Below, one piece after another: positions 22,486 through 34,707 of a stretch of 64,000 nt of DNA. The DNA is from Pelecanus crispus. Lineage: Eukaryota > Chordata > Aves > Pelecaniformes > Pelecanidae. Numbering within the stretch: the first letter of the stretch is position 1; each line of letters begins with the position of its first letter. The notes beneath the pieces were generated by a model that was not told the origin of the DNA, made no database searches, and worked only from the letters and a program-made list of their open reading frames with translations. Where the stretch lies: assembly GCF_030463565.1 (NCBI RefSeq), contig NC_134675.1:17071862-17135861 (forward strand), given 5' to 3'. The position numbers were made by a program, and so were the translations under genes.

Positions 22486-23528
22486 TTAGTTACCTATGGG
22501 TGGCCGAGCCCAGAGAGTTATGGTGAATGGAGCTAAATCCAGTTGGCGACCAGTCATAAGTGGTGTTCCCCAGGGCTCAGTTTTGGGACCAGCCTTGTTT
22601 AATATCTTTATCAACGATCTGGATGAGGGGATTGAGTGTGCCCTCAGTACGTTTGCAGATGACACCAAACTGGGTGGGAGTGTCAATCTGCTCGAGGGTA
22701 GGAAGGCTCTGCAGAGGGACCTGGACAGGGTGGATCGATGGGCCGAGGTCAATTGTATGAGGTTCAACAAGGCCAAGTGCCGGGTCCTGCACTTGGGTCA
22801 CAACAACCCCATGCAACACTACAGGCTTGGGGAAGAGTGGCTGGAAAGCTGCCTGGCGGAAAAGGACCTGGGGGTGCTGGTTGACAGCCGGCTGAACATG
22901 AGCCAGCAGTGTGCCCAGGTGGCCAAGAAGGCCAACAGCATCCTGGCTTGTATCAGGACTAGTGTGGCCAGCAGGAGCAGGGAGGTGATTGTCCCCCTGT
23001 ACTCGGCGCTGGTGAGGCTTCACCTGGAATACTGTGTCCAGTTTTGGGCCCCTCAATACAAGAAGGACATTGAGGTGCTGGAGCGTGTCCAGAGAAGGGC
23101 AATGAAGCTGGTGAAGGGTCTGGAGCACAGGTCTTACGAGGAGTGGCTGAGGGAACTGGGGTTGTTTAGCCTGGAGAAGAGGAGGCTGAGGGGAGACCTT
23201 ATCGCTCTGTACAACTACCTGAAAGGAGGTTGTAGTGAGGTGGGTGTTGGTCTCTTCTCCTACGTAGTTAGCTATAGGACGAGAGGAAATGGCCTCAAGC
23301 TGCGTCAGGAGAGGTTTAGATTGGATATTAGGAAAAATTTCTTCACGGAAAGAGTGGTCAAGCATTGGAACAGGCTGCCCAGAGAGGTGGTGGAGTCACC
23401 ATCCCTAGAAACGTTCAAAAAACATGTAGACGTGGCACTCTGGGTCATGGTTTAGTGGGCATGGTGGTGTTGAGTTGATGGTTGGACTGATGATCTTAGA
23501 GGTCCTTTCCAACCTTAATGATTCTATT
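22486..23528 (+). mobile_element. CR1 LINE, 5'-truncated, with a long open ORF2 end
   Basis: Open for 319 codons (22496-23455). The RT motifs [11 protein letters not shown] and FADDTKL and the C-terminal landmarks [11 protein letters not shown] and [10 protein letters not shown] are intact. The 3' end is the usual GGTCCTTTCCAACC tail. It lacks the endonuclease and the N-terminal RT, so it is not autonomous. Confidence 0.92.
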
Positions 23529-23605
23529 CTTGTTTTACTTTCATTAAGAATAATCCAGCCACCAAGCCAGGAAACATGAAATTAATTATTACTCTACCTT
23601 TAACT

Positions 23606-23705
23606 GGTTTAGTGGTGGACTTGGTAGTGTTAGGCTAATGGTTGAACTGGATGATCTTAAAGGTCTTTTCCAACCTAAACGATTTTGTGATTCTGTGATG
23701 CTATG
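23606..23705 (+). mobile_element. CR1 3'-end scrap
   Basis: About 100 bases of CR1 3' end, finishing GTCTTTTCCAACCTAAACG and ATTCTGTGATG repeats. Confidence 0.75.
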
Positions 23706-23717
23706 AACTGACTGCTA

Positions 23718-24500
23718 CCCCTATTCCCCCTCCCCCTGCGCCGTTCAGGGGGAGGAGTTAGAAAAGTCAAGAGTGATTGGTCAGTAACTGGTGAGTGACC
23801 TCCCTGTCCCTCCTTATCTCAATTCACAAGCTTTTCATTATATTTTTTTCTTCCCCTGTCCAGCTGAGGAGGGGGAGTGATAGAGTGGCTTGGTGGTGTC
23901 ATGGTTTAACCCCAGCCAGCAACTAAGCACCATGCAGCCGCTCACTCACTCCCCCTGCCCTGATGGGATGGGGGAGAGAATCGGAAGATTAAGAGTGAGA
24001 AAACTCCTGGGTTGAGGTAAAAACAGTTTAATAATTGACATAAAGTAAAATAGTAGCAGTAGTAATAATAATAACAACAATAATATAATAATAATATACA
24101 AAGCAAGTGATGCATAATGCAGTTGCTCACCACCCGCCGACCGATACCCAGCCAGTCCGTGAGCAGCCATCGCTGCCCCCCGGCCAGCTCCCCCCAGTTT
24201 ATATACTGAGCATGACGTCATATGGTATGGAATAGCCCTTTGGTCAGTTTGGATCAACTATTCTGGCTGTGCCCCCTCCCAGTTTATTGTGTACTTGGCA
24301 GAGCATGGGAAGCTGACAAGTCCTTGACTAGCATAAGCAGTACTTAGCAACAACTAAAAACATCAGCGTGTTATCAACATTCTTCTCATTGTAAATCCAA
24401 AACACAGCACTATGCCTGCTACTAGGAAGAAAATTAACTCTATCCCAGCCAAAACCAGGACAGGTGGGCACCTGTCTGCCAGGCTGTGGTGTCAACACAC
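23718..24500 (+). repeat. Third-family LTR fragment split by a solo LTR
   Basis: 23718-23896 and 24463-24500 together read as the reverse complement of the start of the 20553 element (GTGATAGAGTGGCTTGGTGG then GGGCACCTG...GTCAACACACCA). It is interrupted by the solo LTR at 23897-24462. Confidence 0.65.
23897..24462 (-). repeat. Solo LTR of the copy 1-3 ERV family
   Basis: 566 bp, TGTCATGG...CAGGACA, with a perfect 5-bp duplication GGTGG (23892-23896 and 24463-24467). CRE TGACGTCA and TATATAAA are kept; the palindrome is decayed. Confidence 0.92.
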
Positions 24501-25197
24501 CAGAATTGCAGAGACATAAGGGGGCATAGGACACCACCACCTGGAGCAGCCAATAGATTTCTATTTTTCACCTGGGACTGTTAATAAGTAATGATGTTTT
24601 CCTAAGATTTCAGACCAGTTTTTATTTTTCCAGACTGTTTTCCTGTTCTTGCAGTTTGAACAGTTAATGGCAGTCACCAATTCCTTCTTTTTCAGGACAT
24701 TTTCCCTCTTTTCCAGAGTATTTTTCACCTTTCCAGACATTATGTTGCTGTTACAGTTTCTTGGTTTTGTGCTTATCAGTGGTATCTCAGGATGTCTCCG
24801 GTTTCTAGGTACCCAGCTGCGCTTCAAAGATGCCAGTTGTGCTTCTCAAGGATGTTTCACAGGCCTAGTTCCCAGGTTAGCATTTCCTAGGTTGGCAGGC
24901 ATTTTCTCTGTCAGTATTTCAGCAGACATTTTCTGTTCAGTATTTTTCCCCTTATAACCAGGTCGTCTTTATGGCTGCTTCCATCAAGGATACCTTGCGT
25001 AGTGTACGTGACACGTGACCACCTGACATACAGACCGAGTGAGGGCACCAGTGTCAATCCATATATTAAGCATTAGTAAAGCTTAATCTTTCTTATTTTT
25101 TTAAATAAATATAAATTCTAGTATTTTCTTCCCCCACTCCAATGGATCATCTTGTGCACCCCCCTGGGGTGCATGCACTCCCCTTTGGAGACCATTG
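24501..25197 (-). other. Right part of the hAT element
   Basis: No confident transposase reading. A small - strand frame at 24561-24827 has no similarity I recognise. The last about 60 bases mirror the left subterminal region and end in the inverted repeat. Confidence 0.5.
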
Positions 25198-25339
25198 GTC
25201 TAGAACACAAGACGTTGAACAGATTATATACTTTGTCCTTCCAGTTTGAACAGATTTGGACCAATAGCGTGAAGGTGAATGATTGTGTTAATTGTTATTA
25301 CCTACTCTTTGAATTCTCTTAGTCCGTCTTTGATACTTG

Positions 25340-28300
25340 GCATCGTGGCACTCTTAACTCTCTGGGCACACTCTGTCTCTCTGCTCACTTGCCTTTCTCT
25401 CAGCTCACTTGCTCCCTCTCTCCGTGTGCTCAATTGACACGCTTGCTAGGCTTTCTAGCTTGATCCTATTGACACTCTCGCTGGACCTGCCTGCCCAGCT
25501 CCATGTCAATGCTCTCAGCTCACTCAGCGCATCTGCTCTTCTCCCTCTCTCCTCTCAGCACTCCCTCTCTCTTCTTGGCATGCTCTTTACTCTCCTTCCT
25601 CTCGGGTGTCAGCTCCCTCAATGATCCGTTCTTGACTCTCAGCACTCCCTCTCAACTGTCTCTCGACTGTCAACTCTCGAGACTCGTGTCCCTTGACTTA
25701 CTTGGTGCTCTATCTATCGAACCACACAGTCTTTCAACTCTTGGTGCTCCCTCTCTTGATGCTGGCTCTCTTGGCTCTTAGCACACTGTCTTGGGGCTCT
25801 CACTCAGCTGTTGGCACTTTCTCTGCTCTCTCATGGCTCTCTCTTGGTGCTCTGTCTGCTCTGGATGCTCGTTCAGCTCTCTGTCCACTCTGGGCACTCT
25901 CAGCTTGCTCTCGACTATCCGTGCTCTTGACTTGGTGTTCCTGTTCTTGACTCTTGCTCTGATTTTTACTCTCTTGATGTTTGGATCTCTCTGGGAACTC
26001 ACTTGGCACTCTGGGTGCTCTCTCTCCGCTTTCTCCTGACTGTTGGCTCGCACTCCTCTCTCAGCTCCCCTCCCTCAGTCGCCCTCTCTGTCCCCTCTTG
26101 CCTCCCACTCTCTGCTCTTGCTCTCAGCCCCTCCAGCCCTCTCTCCAGTCTCGGCCCTCGCAGGATCCTCTCTCAGCCCCTTCTAGGCACTAGAAGGATC
26201 CTTGCTCGGCCCTCTCTGCTCTCGCTCTTCTCTTTCTTGGTCCCCGCTTGTCTCGCTCAGCCCTTGCTCCCCTCTTGCTTTCCTCTCTCTTGGCCCTCAC
26301 TCAAGCTCCTCCCCCCCTCCCCTTGCACATCTGTTGCTCTCCTCTCTTGGCCCTTACTCCTCTCATTTCCCCCCTCATTCTCCTCTCTCTTGGGTCCTGC
26401 TCCCCTTTCACCCTCCTCTTGCTCAGCCCTTGCTCCTCCCCCCCCCCGCTTTATCTGCTCTCGCCCTCCTCTCGCTCCCCCTTCTATTGGCCCTTGCACC
26501 TCTTGCTCTCACCTTGCTCTCCCCACACCCATTTTGTTCACCTATCACTCCCTTCTCTCAGCTGTTGCTCCCTCCCCAGCCCTCACTTGTCACAACCCCT
26601 TCGCCCCTCTCGCTCTCCTGTCTCTTGGCCCTCACCCCTCGTTCTCCCCATTCTTGGCCCTCTTGCTCCCCTCTCTCTGGGTCCTCTCTCGCTCCTCTTG
26701 GCTGTATGCTAATCTCTCTTGGCTTCTCATTTCTTTTTTTGCGCTCTCTTGGCTCTCGCTCCCTGCTCCTCAGCTCTCACTCCTGGTTCCTCGTTCTCGG
26801 CTCTGCTCTCTCCTTGCTTTTCGCTCTTCTCAGTCCTCGCTCCTCTCACTCCGCTCTCTTGGCCCTCACTCCTTGCTTGCGGCCCTCAACCTCAGTCCTA
26901 TCTCTGCCCTCTCTCGCTCCTCTTGGCCATAGCTCCTCTCTCTTGGCTCTGTGCTCCTTGCTCTCGGCTGCTCACTCCTTTATCCTCTCGCTCAGCTCTT
27001 GCTCCTTGGCGCTCAGTCATGCTTCCTTGCTCTTGGCACTCCCCGCCCCCCCCCCCCCCCCCCCGGTCCTCATTTCCCTCTCTCTCACTCCACTCTCTCA
27101 GCTCTTGTCCCTTGCTACTCACTCCCCTCTCCCTCGGCCCTCCCCCTTGCTCCCTTCTCATCTTGGCCCTTGCTTCTTGCCCTCGGCTCTCTGCTCCTTG
27201 CTCATCGCTCTTGCCTGCTTGTTCTTGGCTCTTGCTCCTTGCTGCTCTCTCCCTCTACTCCCTGCTCTCGCTCCTCGTTCCTGGCTCTTGCTCCTCAGTC
27301 TCAGACTGAGTTCCTCTTGGCCCTTGCTTCTCACTCCTCTCTTGGCCCTTGCTCCTCTGGCTCACCTTGGCTCTCATGCCTCTCTTCTCTTGTGCCTCTC
27401 TCTTCATCCCCCTCTCCCCTCCACTTGGCTCTTGCTCCCCTCTCCCCTTGGCTTGTCTTTCCCCTTGGCTCTTTCTCCTTGGCTCTTTCTCCTTGCTCTT
27501 CTCTCCTGGCCCTTGCTCTTGCCCCCCCCTCATTCCTCACAGCTCTGTACTCCTCGCTTCCAGCCCTCGCTTCTCTCACTCCCCTCTCACACACACACAC
27601 ACCCCCCCCGGCCCTTGCTCCTCTGTACTCCTCGCTCTCAGCCCTTGCTTCTCTCGCTCCCCCTCACCCCCCCCCCCGGCCCTTGCTCCTCAGGCACTCT
27701 TCTCACTCCTCCCACACTTTGGCACTCACTCCTCGCTCTTCTTGTTCCCCTCTCAGACAGCGTTCTTTGCTCCTCTTGCTGTCCTCTCTCTCAGCCCTCT
27801 CACCGCTTGCTCTTCTCTGTCTTGCCCTCTTGCTCCTTACTCCTCACGCACCCCTCTCGCCCCTCACCCCTCTAGCTCTCTCTCTCTGAGCCCTTGGTCC
27901 TCTTGTTCTCCCTGCTCTCATTTCTTCTCCACAATGCTCCCCTCTCGCTCTCCTCTCTCTTGGCCTGCAGTCCCATCACGTGCACCTCTTGCTCCTTTCT
28001 CTGTCAACCCTAGGTCCTCTTGCTGCTTCTTCCCTCAGTCCCCGCTCCCCCCTCTCTCAGCCCTTGCTCCTCTCACCCCCCCCCCCCCCTTGGCTCTCAT
28101 GTCCCTCTCCTCTTGCTCCTGTCTATCTTGACCCTTGCTCCTCTCACTTCCCTCTTTCTTGGCCCTCACATGTTGCGCTCCCCTCTTGCTCTCCCCCTTC
28201 TTGGCCCTCGCTCTTCTCGCTTCCCTCTCTCCCCTCTCTTGGCCCTCACCCCCCCGCCCTTGCTCCTTTCACTCTCCTCCCTCTTGTGCCTCACCTCATT

Positions 28301-29958
28301 TCCCCTTTGCTCTACCCCCCTCTCAGCCTTTGCTCCTCTTGCTCTCCTGTCTCACAGCCCTCGCTCTCCTCTCTTGCTCCTCCATCTATTGTCCCTTGTG
28401 CCTCTGGCTCTCCTCTTGTTCTCCCCTCTCTCAGCCCTTGGTCATTTGGCTCTCCTCCTGCTCTCCTCTCTTAGTCCTTGGTCCCATTGCAATAACCTCT
28501 TGCTTCCCACTCTCTTGGCCCTCATGCCTCTTGCTTCTTTCTCCCTTGCTCTTTGCTCATCTCGCTCTCCTCTCGGCCCTCGCTTCTTGCGCCCCCTCTC
28601 TCTTGGCCCTTGCTCATCTCGCTCTCCTCTCCCTCGGCCCCCACTCCTTTTGCTCTCCTCTTGCTCCCCTCTCGCTACTTGCTGCTCTCTCCTCCCTCTC
28701 AGCCCTCGCAACTCGTGCTCGCCTCTCTCTTGTCCCTTGCTCCTCTTGCTTTCCCCTGTCCCTCTCTCCTCGTATCCCCCTTGGCTCTTCCCCTCACTCC
28801 TGTCTCTCATCCCTCGTTCCCCTGGCTCTCCTCTCTCATGCCCCTTGCTCTCCCCTCGTGCCCCTTGCACCTCGCTCCCCTCTATCTCATGTCTCGCTTC
28901 TCTTGCTCCCCTTCCTCTCAGCCATAGACTCTCACTCCCCTCTGTCAGTTGTCACTACTTGCTCCCCTGTCTCAGCTTCTGCTCCACACCCTCCCATAGC
29001 TATCACTCCCCTCACACCCCTTAATCTTGCTCTGGGTTCTCAGCCCTTGCTCCCCCTGCTCTCACCCCTTGCTCCCCTCTCTTTCAGCTGTTGCCCCATG
29101 CTCCTTGGTCCCCTCTGTCTTGGCCCTCACACCCCACTCCCCTCTATCTTGTCTCTCACTCCCCTTCCTATCAGCCACAGGCTCCTCACTCCCCTCTTTC
29201 AGCTCTTGTTCTTGCTCTCTTTGCTCATGGCTCTTGCTCCCCTTTCTCTCGGTTCTCCCTCATCTCGCTCCAGGCTCTTGCTCATCTTGCTCTTGGCTCT
29301 CATGCCCCTTGCTCATGCCTCTCCCTCCCCTCTGTCGTTCCCCTCCCTTGTTGTTGGCTTGCTTCCCTCATTCCTTATGATCCCAGCTCTTCCCTTCATT
29401 CCCCTCTCTCATACCCCTCACTCCTGGCTCCTGCCTCCCGCTCTCGCCCCTCCCTGCCCTCACTCTCACCCCATGCTCTCTCTCGCCCCACCCCCTTGCT
29501 CCTTCCTTCCCTCTCTCGCCTCTTGCTCCTCGCTTACTCTTTGCCGCCCCCCCCCCCCCCCTTCTCCCTTGCCCCTCGCTCCCCTCTCGGAACCCTCCCA
29601 TCTCTCTTGCTCCTCGCTCTCTCAGCTTTTGTGCCCTTCACTTGCAGATCTTGCTCCCCTTGCTCCTTTCTCACCCCTCTACTCTGGGCTCTTGCTCATC
29701 TTGCTCTCGGATCTCACTCCCCTCGTTCTCAACCCTCGCTCTTGCTCTTGGCCTTCTCTCCCTTCGCTCTCGCCTCTTGCTCTCCCCCCTCTCGGCTGTC
29801 ACCCCTTGCTCCTCACTCCCCTCTCTCTTGGCTCTCGCGCCTTGCTCCTCTTGCCTCCCTTTATCTTGTCTCTCACTCCTCTTGCTCCCCTTCCTCTCAG
29901 CCATAGGCTCTCACTCCCCTCTGTCAGCTCTCGCTTCTTGCTCCCGTCTGTAGGCTTG
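25340..29958. repeat. Pyrimidine-rich degenerate satellite, block 1
   Basis: The + strand is overwhelmingly C and T, with units of the type CTCTCTTGGCCCTTGCTCC and GCTCTC in irregular order. The opening (25340-26050) is richer in GCTCTC/GGTGCTC, then it becomes C-richer. Poly-C runs include 19 C at 27046-27064 and 15 C at 29547-29561. Stop codons are rare in such sequence, so very long spurious frames arise. Confidence 0.85.
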
Positions 29959-30529
29959 TGTCGTGGTTTAGCCCCAGCCAGCAACTAAGCACCACGCAGC
30001 CGCTCGCTCACTCCCCCTACCCCGATGGGATGGGGGAGAGAATCGGAGGAGTAAGAGTGAGAAACACTCCTGGGTTGAGATAAGAACAGTTTAATAATTG
30101 AAATAAAGTAAAATAGTAATGCTAATAGTAACAGTATAATAATGATAATAATAATAATGATACACGAAGCAAGTGATGCACAATGCAATTGCTCACCACC
30201 CGCCGACCGATACCCAGACAGTTCCCGAGCAGCGATCGCTGCTCCCTGGCCACCCCCCCCAGTTTATATACTGAGCATGACGTCATATGGTATGGAATAG
30301 CCCTTTGGTCAGTTTGGATCAACTATTCTGGCTGTGCCCCCTCCCAGTTTCTTGTGCGCCTGGCAGAGCATGGGAAGCTGAAAAAGTCCTTGACTAGCAT
30401 AAGCAGTACTCAGCAACAACTAAAAAACATCAGCATGTTATCAACATTCTTCTCCTACTAAATCCAAAACACAGCACTATGCCTGCTGCTAGGAAGAAAA
30501 TTAACTCTATCCCAGCGGAAACCAGGACA
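29959..30529 (-). repeat. Solo LTR of the copy 1-3 ERV family in the satellite
   Basis: 571 bp with a perfect 5-bp duplication GCTTG (29954-29958 and 30530-30534). CRE, TATA box and a perfect palindrome (30227-30244) are intact, so it is among the best preserved promoters here. Confidence 0.93.
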
Positions 30530-30534
30530 GCTTG

Positions 30535-31096
30535 TTACCCAGTGCTATGGGGACAGACAGGTTCTTTTGGGGATCCTTGGCAGAATGATGACGGCACTAA
30601 ATTGTAGTTACAATTAAAGCTTTATTTTTTTTTAATAGAATTTTATGATCAGATTAGCACAGGAGTTTTATAAGTAGAATCAGTGTAGCACAATTTTATA
30701 AGTAGCATAGCACAGTATTTTATAGCACAGCTTAGCTTATGGTTCCTAATCACCTGGACCCTCTACAGATTGGGTCAAAGCACCATAACTCCAAACATCC
30801 CCCCTTTCTCCTCCTTCCCTGCAGCTTTTATTGCTGAGCACTGTGTCATATGGTATAGAATATTCCTTTGGTCAGTTGGGGTCAGCTGTCCCAGCTGTGT
30901 CCCCTCCCAACTTCTTACACACCCTCAGCCTGCTTGCTGTGGGGGCAGTGTGAGAAACAGAGAAGGCCTTGACATTGTGCAAGCGCTGTTCAGCAATAGC
31001 TAAAACATCAGCTATCGATAGCTATCAACACTCTTTTGGTTACAAATCCAAAGCACAGCACCATAGGGGCTGCTATGAAGAAAATTAACTCTGTTC
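30535..31096 (-). repeat. Second-family LTR fragment
   Basis: Includes the TCATATGGTATAGAATATTCC block near 30847 and the GCTATGAAGAAAATTAACTCT end, stopping short of the usual terminal bases. It is embedded in the satellite, which resumes at about 31097. Confidence 0.7.
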
Positions 31097-33705
31097 TCAT
31101 CCCCCTCTGTCAGCTCTTACGCCCCTTGCTCTTGGATCTCACTGCTCTCACTCCTCTTGCTCGTGGCTTTTGCCACCTTACCCTCGTTCCTCATTCCTGC
31201 TCCTTTCTCCCCTTGCTTTTGCCCGTTGCTCCTTGTTCCCCTCTTTCTTGGCTCTTGCCCCTTGCTCCCGTTTGTCTTGGCTCTCCCCTCCCTCTCGCTC
31301 CCCTGTCTTTTAGCTCTCATCCCTCGCTCCCCTCTCTCTCAGCTGTTGTCCCATTCTTCTCACTCCCCTCCCTGCCCCTTCCCCCCTTTCCCAGCACTCC
31401 CATGTCTCTCTCCTGGCTCTCTCTTAGGCCTCGCCTCTATCTTGGCCCTCTCTCCTCTCGGCCCTCACTCCTTTCTCAGTTTTCTCTAAGCCTTTGCTCA
31501 GCTCTTGGCCCTCCTTTTTCTCTAGGCCCTCACTTTTTCTCTCAACCTTTGTTCCTCTCTGGCCCCTCTCTTGGCTCTTTTTTGGCTCTCTAGGCCCTCG
31601 CCCTTCTCCCAGCTCTATCCCGTCTCTTGTCCCTTGCTCCTCTCTCAGCTCTCTCTGTCTTTGTCCCCCTCCCATCTCTTTCACAGCTATCTCTTGGGCC
31701 TCACCCCTCTCTTGCCCATTGCTATCCCCTCTCTTACCCCTTGCTCCCCTCTTGCCCCCCTTTCTCGGCTCTCACCCCCTGCTCCCGTTGCTCTCTGCTC
31801 TCTCTCTGCTGCCCTCACCCTTGGCGATCTCTCACTCCTTGCTCCCTTCTCTTTTGCTCCTTGCTCCTCTCATCCTTGCTCACGCTCTTCAGTCCTCTCT
31901 CTCTCGTGCCTCGCTCCTCTATCTCACTCCTGTTGGCTCTTTGCTCCTTGCTCCTTTCTCTCAGCTCTTGCCCCTCACTCTGCTCTCAAGATGTGCTCCT
32001 CTCTCCATCCTCTCTTGGCCCTCCCCTCTCTCTTTTCTCTCTCAACCTGCACTCTGCTCTTGACACTTGCTCCTCTCTTGTCCTTCCCCTCTCTGCGCTC
32101 AAACCTCTCACCTCTCCCTGCTCTCTCTTAGCTTGCCCCTCTCCCAGCTCTGTCTCAGCTCCTTAGACCCTCGCCATGCTTCTGTCTCTCTCTTGGCCTT
32201 AGCTCCTCTCTTGGCCCTCACTTCTCTCGGGGCCCTTGCTTCTCTTGGCTTTGTCTCACCCCTTGCCCCTGTCCTGGCTCTCTCCTCCCTCTCCCCTCTC
32301 CAGACTCTCTCTCAGCTCTCTAGGCCCTCACCCTTCTCACAACTCTCTCCCAGTTCTCTCCCAGCCTGTGCTCCTCTCTTAGTCCTCTCCTCTGTCGACT
32401 CTCTAGTCCCTCTCATCTCTGTCTCAACATTCTGTCAGTCCTTGACCCTCTCCTGGCTCTGTTGGCCCTCACTCTCCTCTTGTCTGTCTCTTGGTACTTG
32501 TTCCTCTCCCAGCTCTCTCCTGGTTTTCAGCCCTTGCCCCTCTATCAGCTCGCTCTCAGCTCTCGCACCTCTATCGGTTCTCTATTGGCTCCCTCTCCTT
32601 TCTCGGCCCTTGCTCCTCTCTCGGTTTTCTCTTGGCTCTCACCTCTGTCCCGGCTCTTACTCATCTCTGTCCTCCCTCTCCGGGCTCTCTCTTGGCTCTC
32701 TAGGCCCTCGCCCCGCTCACAGATCTCTCCCAACCTTTGATCTTCTCAGTCCCTCACTCCTCTCTTGGCCCGTGCTCCTCTCTCAGCTCTTTAGGCCCTC
32801 ACCACTGTCTCATCTCTCTCTTGGCTCTCTCTTGCCCTATGCTTCTCTGTCCACTTTCAGCCGTTGACCCTCTCCCAGCTCCTCTCTTGGCCCTTGCTCC
32901 TCTCGGCTTTTTCATAGTCCTTGCCCCTTATCGGCTTGCTCTCAGCCCTTGCCACATACCCAGTGGTCTCTCTCAGCTCTCCTCTATCTCCCCTCCCCGG
33001 GTGCTCTCTCAGCTCTCTATGCCCTTGCCCTTCTCCTGGCTCTCTCTAGGCCCTCACTCCTCTCTTGGCTTTATCTTGGCCCTTGTCCCTTTCCTGGCTC
33101 TCCTGGCTTTCTCCTCCCCCTCCCCTTCCTGGGACCTCTCATGTCCCTTTCTCAGCCCTCTCCCCTCTCTTGGCTTTCTTTCAGCCCTCACCCCTTTTCT
33201 GGCTCCGCTCTTGTCCCTCCCCTGGCTCTCTCCTCCCTCTCTTGGCTCTCTAGGCCCTCCCCCCCTTCCCCCTTCTCTTGGCCCTCTCACCCTTCTCTCA
33301 ACTCTCTCAGAGACCTTGACCCTCTCAGCTCTTTCAGCCCTTACTCCTCTCCTGGTTGTCTCTTGGCCCTCTCTCACATTTCAGCTCTCTCAGCCCCCAC
33401 TCCATTCTGTGATCTCTCTTGGTCCTCACCCTTCTCCCAGCTCTTGCCTTGCTCTCTTTCAGCCCTGGCTCCTGTTTCAGCTCTCTCTTGGCCCTTGCTC
33501 CTCTTTGCCCTCACTCAGCTATTGGCTCTGCCTTGCTCCCATTTGGGATTTCTTGGCTTACTCTCCACTTCCTCTCAGGTCTCTCTTGCCTTTCTCATAC
33601 ACATTCTCACCCCTCGTGTCTCTCTGAGCCCTTGCCCCTCTCTCTGTTCTCTCTCGGCCCTCACTCTTCTCTTTATCCTCACTCCTCTCTAGGCTCTTGC
33701 TCCTT
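31097..33705. repeat. Pyrimidine-rich degenerate satellite, block 2
   Basis: Units of the type GGCCCTCGCTCCTCTCTT and GGCTCTCTCTT predominate, with TAGGCCCTC variants. Continuous in character with block 1. No gene. Confidence 0.83.
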
Positions 33706-34707
33706 CGTATATACAGGGAGAATACACGAAAGGCCAAAGCTCAATTAGAGTTGAAACTGGCCAGTGTTGTGTCAGACGACAAGAAGGTCTTTTTTAAGTA
33801 CATTAATAGCAAGAGGAGGTCTAAAGAAAACATTGGACTGATACTTGTTGGTCATCTGACTAATAAGGACGAAGAAAAAGCGAAGGCATTCAGTGCTTTG
33901 GAGCATTGGGCAATCATTAATGGCATGAAATTTAACAAGAACAAATGCCGGATTCTGCACCTGGGATGGAGTACCAGGCACAAGTATAAATTGGGAGAGG
34001 AGTGGCTGGAGAGCAGCCCTGCAGAAAGGGATCTGGGGGTGCTGGTTGACAGCAGGCTCAATAGGAGTCAGCAGTGTGCCCTGGCAGCCAAGAGGGCAAA
34101 CTGCATCCTGGGGTGCATTAAACACAGTATAACCAGCCGGTCAAGAGGTGATTATCCTGCTGTATTTGCCATTGGTGTGGCCTCACCTTGAGTACTGTGT
34201 GCAGTTCTGGGCCCCACAATTTAAGAAGGATGTGAAGGTCCTTGAATGTGTCCAGAGGAGGGCAACAAAGCTGGTGAAGGTGCTGGAAGGCATGTCCTAT
34301 GAAGAGCAGCTAAGGACTCTGGGTTTGTCTAGTTTGGAGAAAAGGAGGCTGAGCAGCGACCTTATTGCTCTCTACAGCTTCCTGAGGAGGGGAAGTGGAG
34401 AGGGAGGTGCTGATCTCCTCTCCCTGGTATCCAGTGACAGGACGCATGGGAATGGTTCAAAGCTGCATCAGGGGATGTTCAGACTGGACATTAGGAAACA
34501 TTTCTTTACCGAGAGGGTGGTCAAACACTGGAACAGGCTTCCTAGAGAGGTGGTCGATGCCTCATGCCTGTCAGTGTTGAAGAGGCATTTGGACAATGCC
34601 CTTAATAACATGCTTTAACTTTTGGTCAGCCCTGAAGTGGTCAGGCAGTTGGACTAGATGATTGTTGTAGGTCCCTTCCAACTGAACTATTTTATTCTAT
34701 TTTTTGT
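33706..34707 (+). mobile_element. CR1 LINE with internal deletion, inside the satellite
   Basis: The first about 190 bases encode the region before RT ([20 protein letters not shown]). The sequence then jumps to the region after the RT core ([20 protein letters not shown]). A frameshift near 34150-34190 follows, then the C-terminus and a CR1 3' end at about 34670-34707. The RT core with the catalytic aspartates is missing. Confidence 0.87.

Larger units (their letters stand above)
12966..25205 (-). mobile_element. Decayed hAT DNA transposon carrying nested insertions
   Basis: The exact 8-bp direct repeat GTCTAGAA (12966-12973 and 25198-25205) flanks inverted ends CAGTGGTCTCCAAAC (12974-12988) and, at 25183-25197, the complement beginning CAATGGTCTCCAAA. 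An 8-bp duplication with a CAGTGG-type end is diagnostic of hAT elements. Subterminal regions also match (GCGCACCCC near the left end, GGGGTGCATGCAC near the right). Transposase remnants are read on the - strand at 20091-20312 and 22071-22485. Removing later insertions leaves about 1.6 kb, so this is probably an internally deleted copy. Inserted into it: ERV copy 2, a nested LTR pair, CR1 pieces, and a split LTR containing a solo LTR. Confidence 0.85.

Noticed and set aside
22577..23365. 262-codon antisense frame at 22577-23365, and similar ones at 7052-7696 and 44158-44607
   Set aside because: Antisense shadow of CR1 ORF2, repeated wherever this CR1 part occurs.
24561..24827. 88-codon - strand frame at 24561-24827 as a gene
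   Set aside because: Lies in the decayed hAT interior; the cysteine pair alone is not enough to call a zinc finger.
26257..26499. Purine-strand Arg/Glu/Gly-rich open frames on the - strand of the satellite
   Set aside because: Mirror of the same composition effect; no start context or similarity.
26202..27875. 557-codon open frame and other long frames in 25.5-40.6 kb (for example 28135-29988, 35039-36544, 37798-39057)
   Set aside because: Pyrimidine-rich DNA almost lacks TAA, TAG and TGA, so all + frames stay open. The translations are Ser/Leu/Pro low complexity with no domain, and several overlapping frames are equally long.
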